Of a DNA stretch of 5,672 nt, positions 5,580 to 5,672 are shown piece by piece (position 1 is the first letter of the stretch; each line of letters opens with the position of its first letter). The translations under genes were made by a program, and so were the position numbers. The notes below the pieces were generated by a model. That model saw only the letters and a list, made by a program, of their open reading frames with translations. It had not been told where the DNA came from and did not search any database. Source of the stretch: Propionibacteriaceae bacterium (GTDB lineage: Bacteria > Actinomycetota > Actinomycetes > Propionibacteriales > Propionibacteriaceae). The stretch covers positions 1 through 5,672 of the forward strand of contig JAJTCL010000198.1 of NCBI GenBank assembly GCA_021323255.1, given 5' to 3'.

Positions 5580-5672
5580 GGTGGGTCGAATCTCGTCAGC
5601 CAGGTGAGCTGTGACTCGCCTTCTTCAATGAGGCTGCCGAGCTGCTGGTTGAAGATCAGGCCGTAATCAGCA
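5576..5672 (-). CDS. C-terminal 31 codons of an unidentified gene (5' end outside window)
   Basis: Reading leftward from 5671, the frame gives 31 codons ending in TGA at 5576-5578. The peptide starts ADYGLIFNQQLGSLIEEG and ends WLTRFDPP. About three quarters of the third positions are G or C, as in the real genes here, whereas the overlapping frame of the fused ArsR gene has poorer third positions upstream of 5579. I do not recognise the family. The stop is 17 bases before the GTG start of the fused ArsR-CDF frame, so the two could be co-transcribed or translationally coupled. It occupies the place where the missing N-terminal half of the ArsR gene would be expected, which suggests a rearrangement joined these sequences. 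Confidence 0.45.
   Translation of the reverse strand, partial: ADYGLIFNQQLGSLIEEGESQLTWLTRFDPP

Overview
The window is GC-rich, with compact high-GC3 genes and at least three genes that appear to start without a leader. One gene product closely resembles the mycobacterial KmtR/Rv2025c metal-efflux proteins as I remember them. Together this points to an actinobacterium, most likely in the Mycobacteriales (Mycobacterium, Rhodococcus, Gordonia or similar). No tRNA, rRNA, CRISPR array or recognisable insertion sequence was found.

Left end (1-1699): a leftward cation diffusion facilitator (CDF) gene is broken by an in-frame stop, a local frame slip and a later frameshift, and it runs off the window. 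It diverges from an intact HhH-PHP protein that looks like bacterial DNA polymerase X with the polymerase core removed. The two share a symmetric -10 region in the 27 bp between their start codons, so both probably give leaderless mRNAs.

Middle (1700-4138): a 469-bp stretch without a convincing gene holds several inverted repeats. It precedes an alpha/beta hydrolase with a good ribosome binding site. The hydrolase converges on a small protein that looks like a dimeric alpha/beta barrel. That small gene diverges from a WYL-domain (YafY-type) regulator across a 65-bp region with a promoter and inverted repeats, which suggests that the regulator controls itself and the small gene.

Right end (4194-5672): a single leftward frame encodes the C-terminal half of a KmtR-like ArsR nickel/cobalt sensor, then a histidine-rich linker, then a complete six-helix CDF metal exporter. 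The sensor half keeps all five residues reported as KmtR metal ligands but lacks the N-terminal ArsR helices. It is therefore either a real sensor-exporter fusion or a decayed regulator gene joined to its target. The last 31 codons of an unidentified gene lie just upstream on the same strand. This fusion is the most unusual item in the window.
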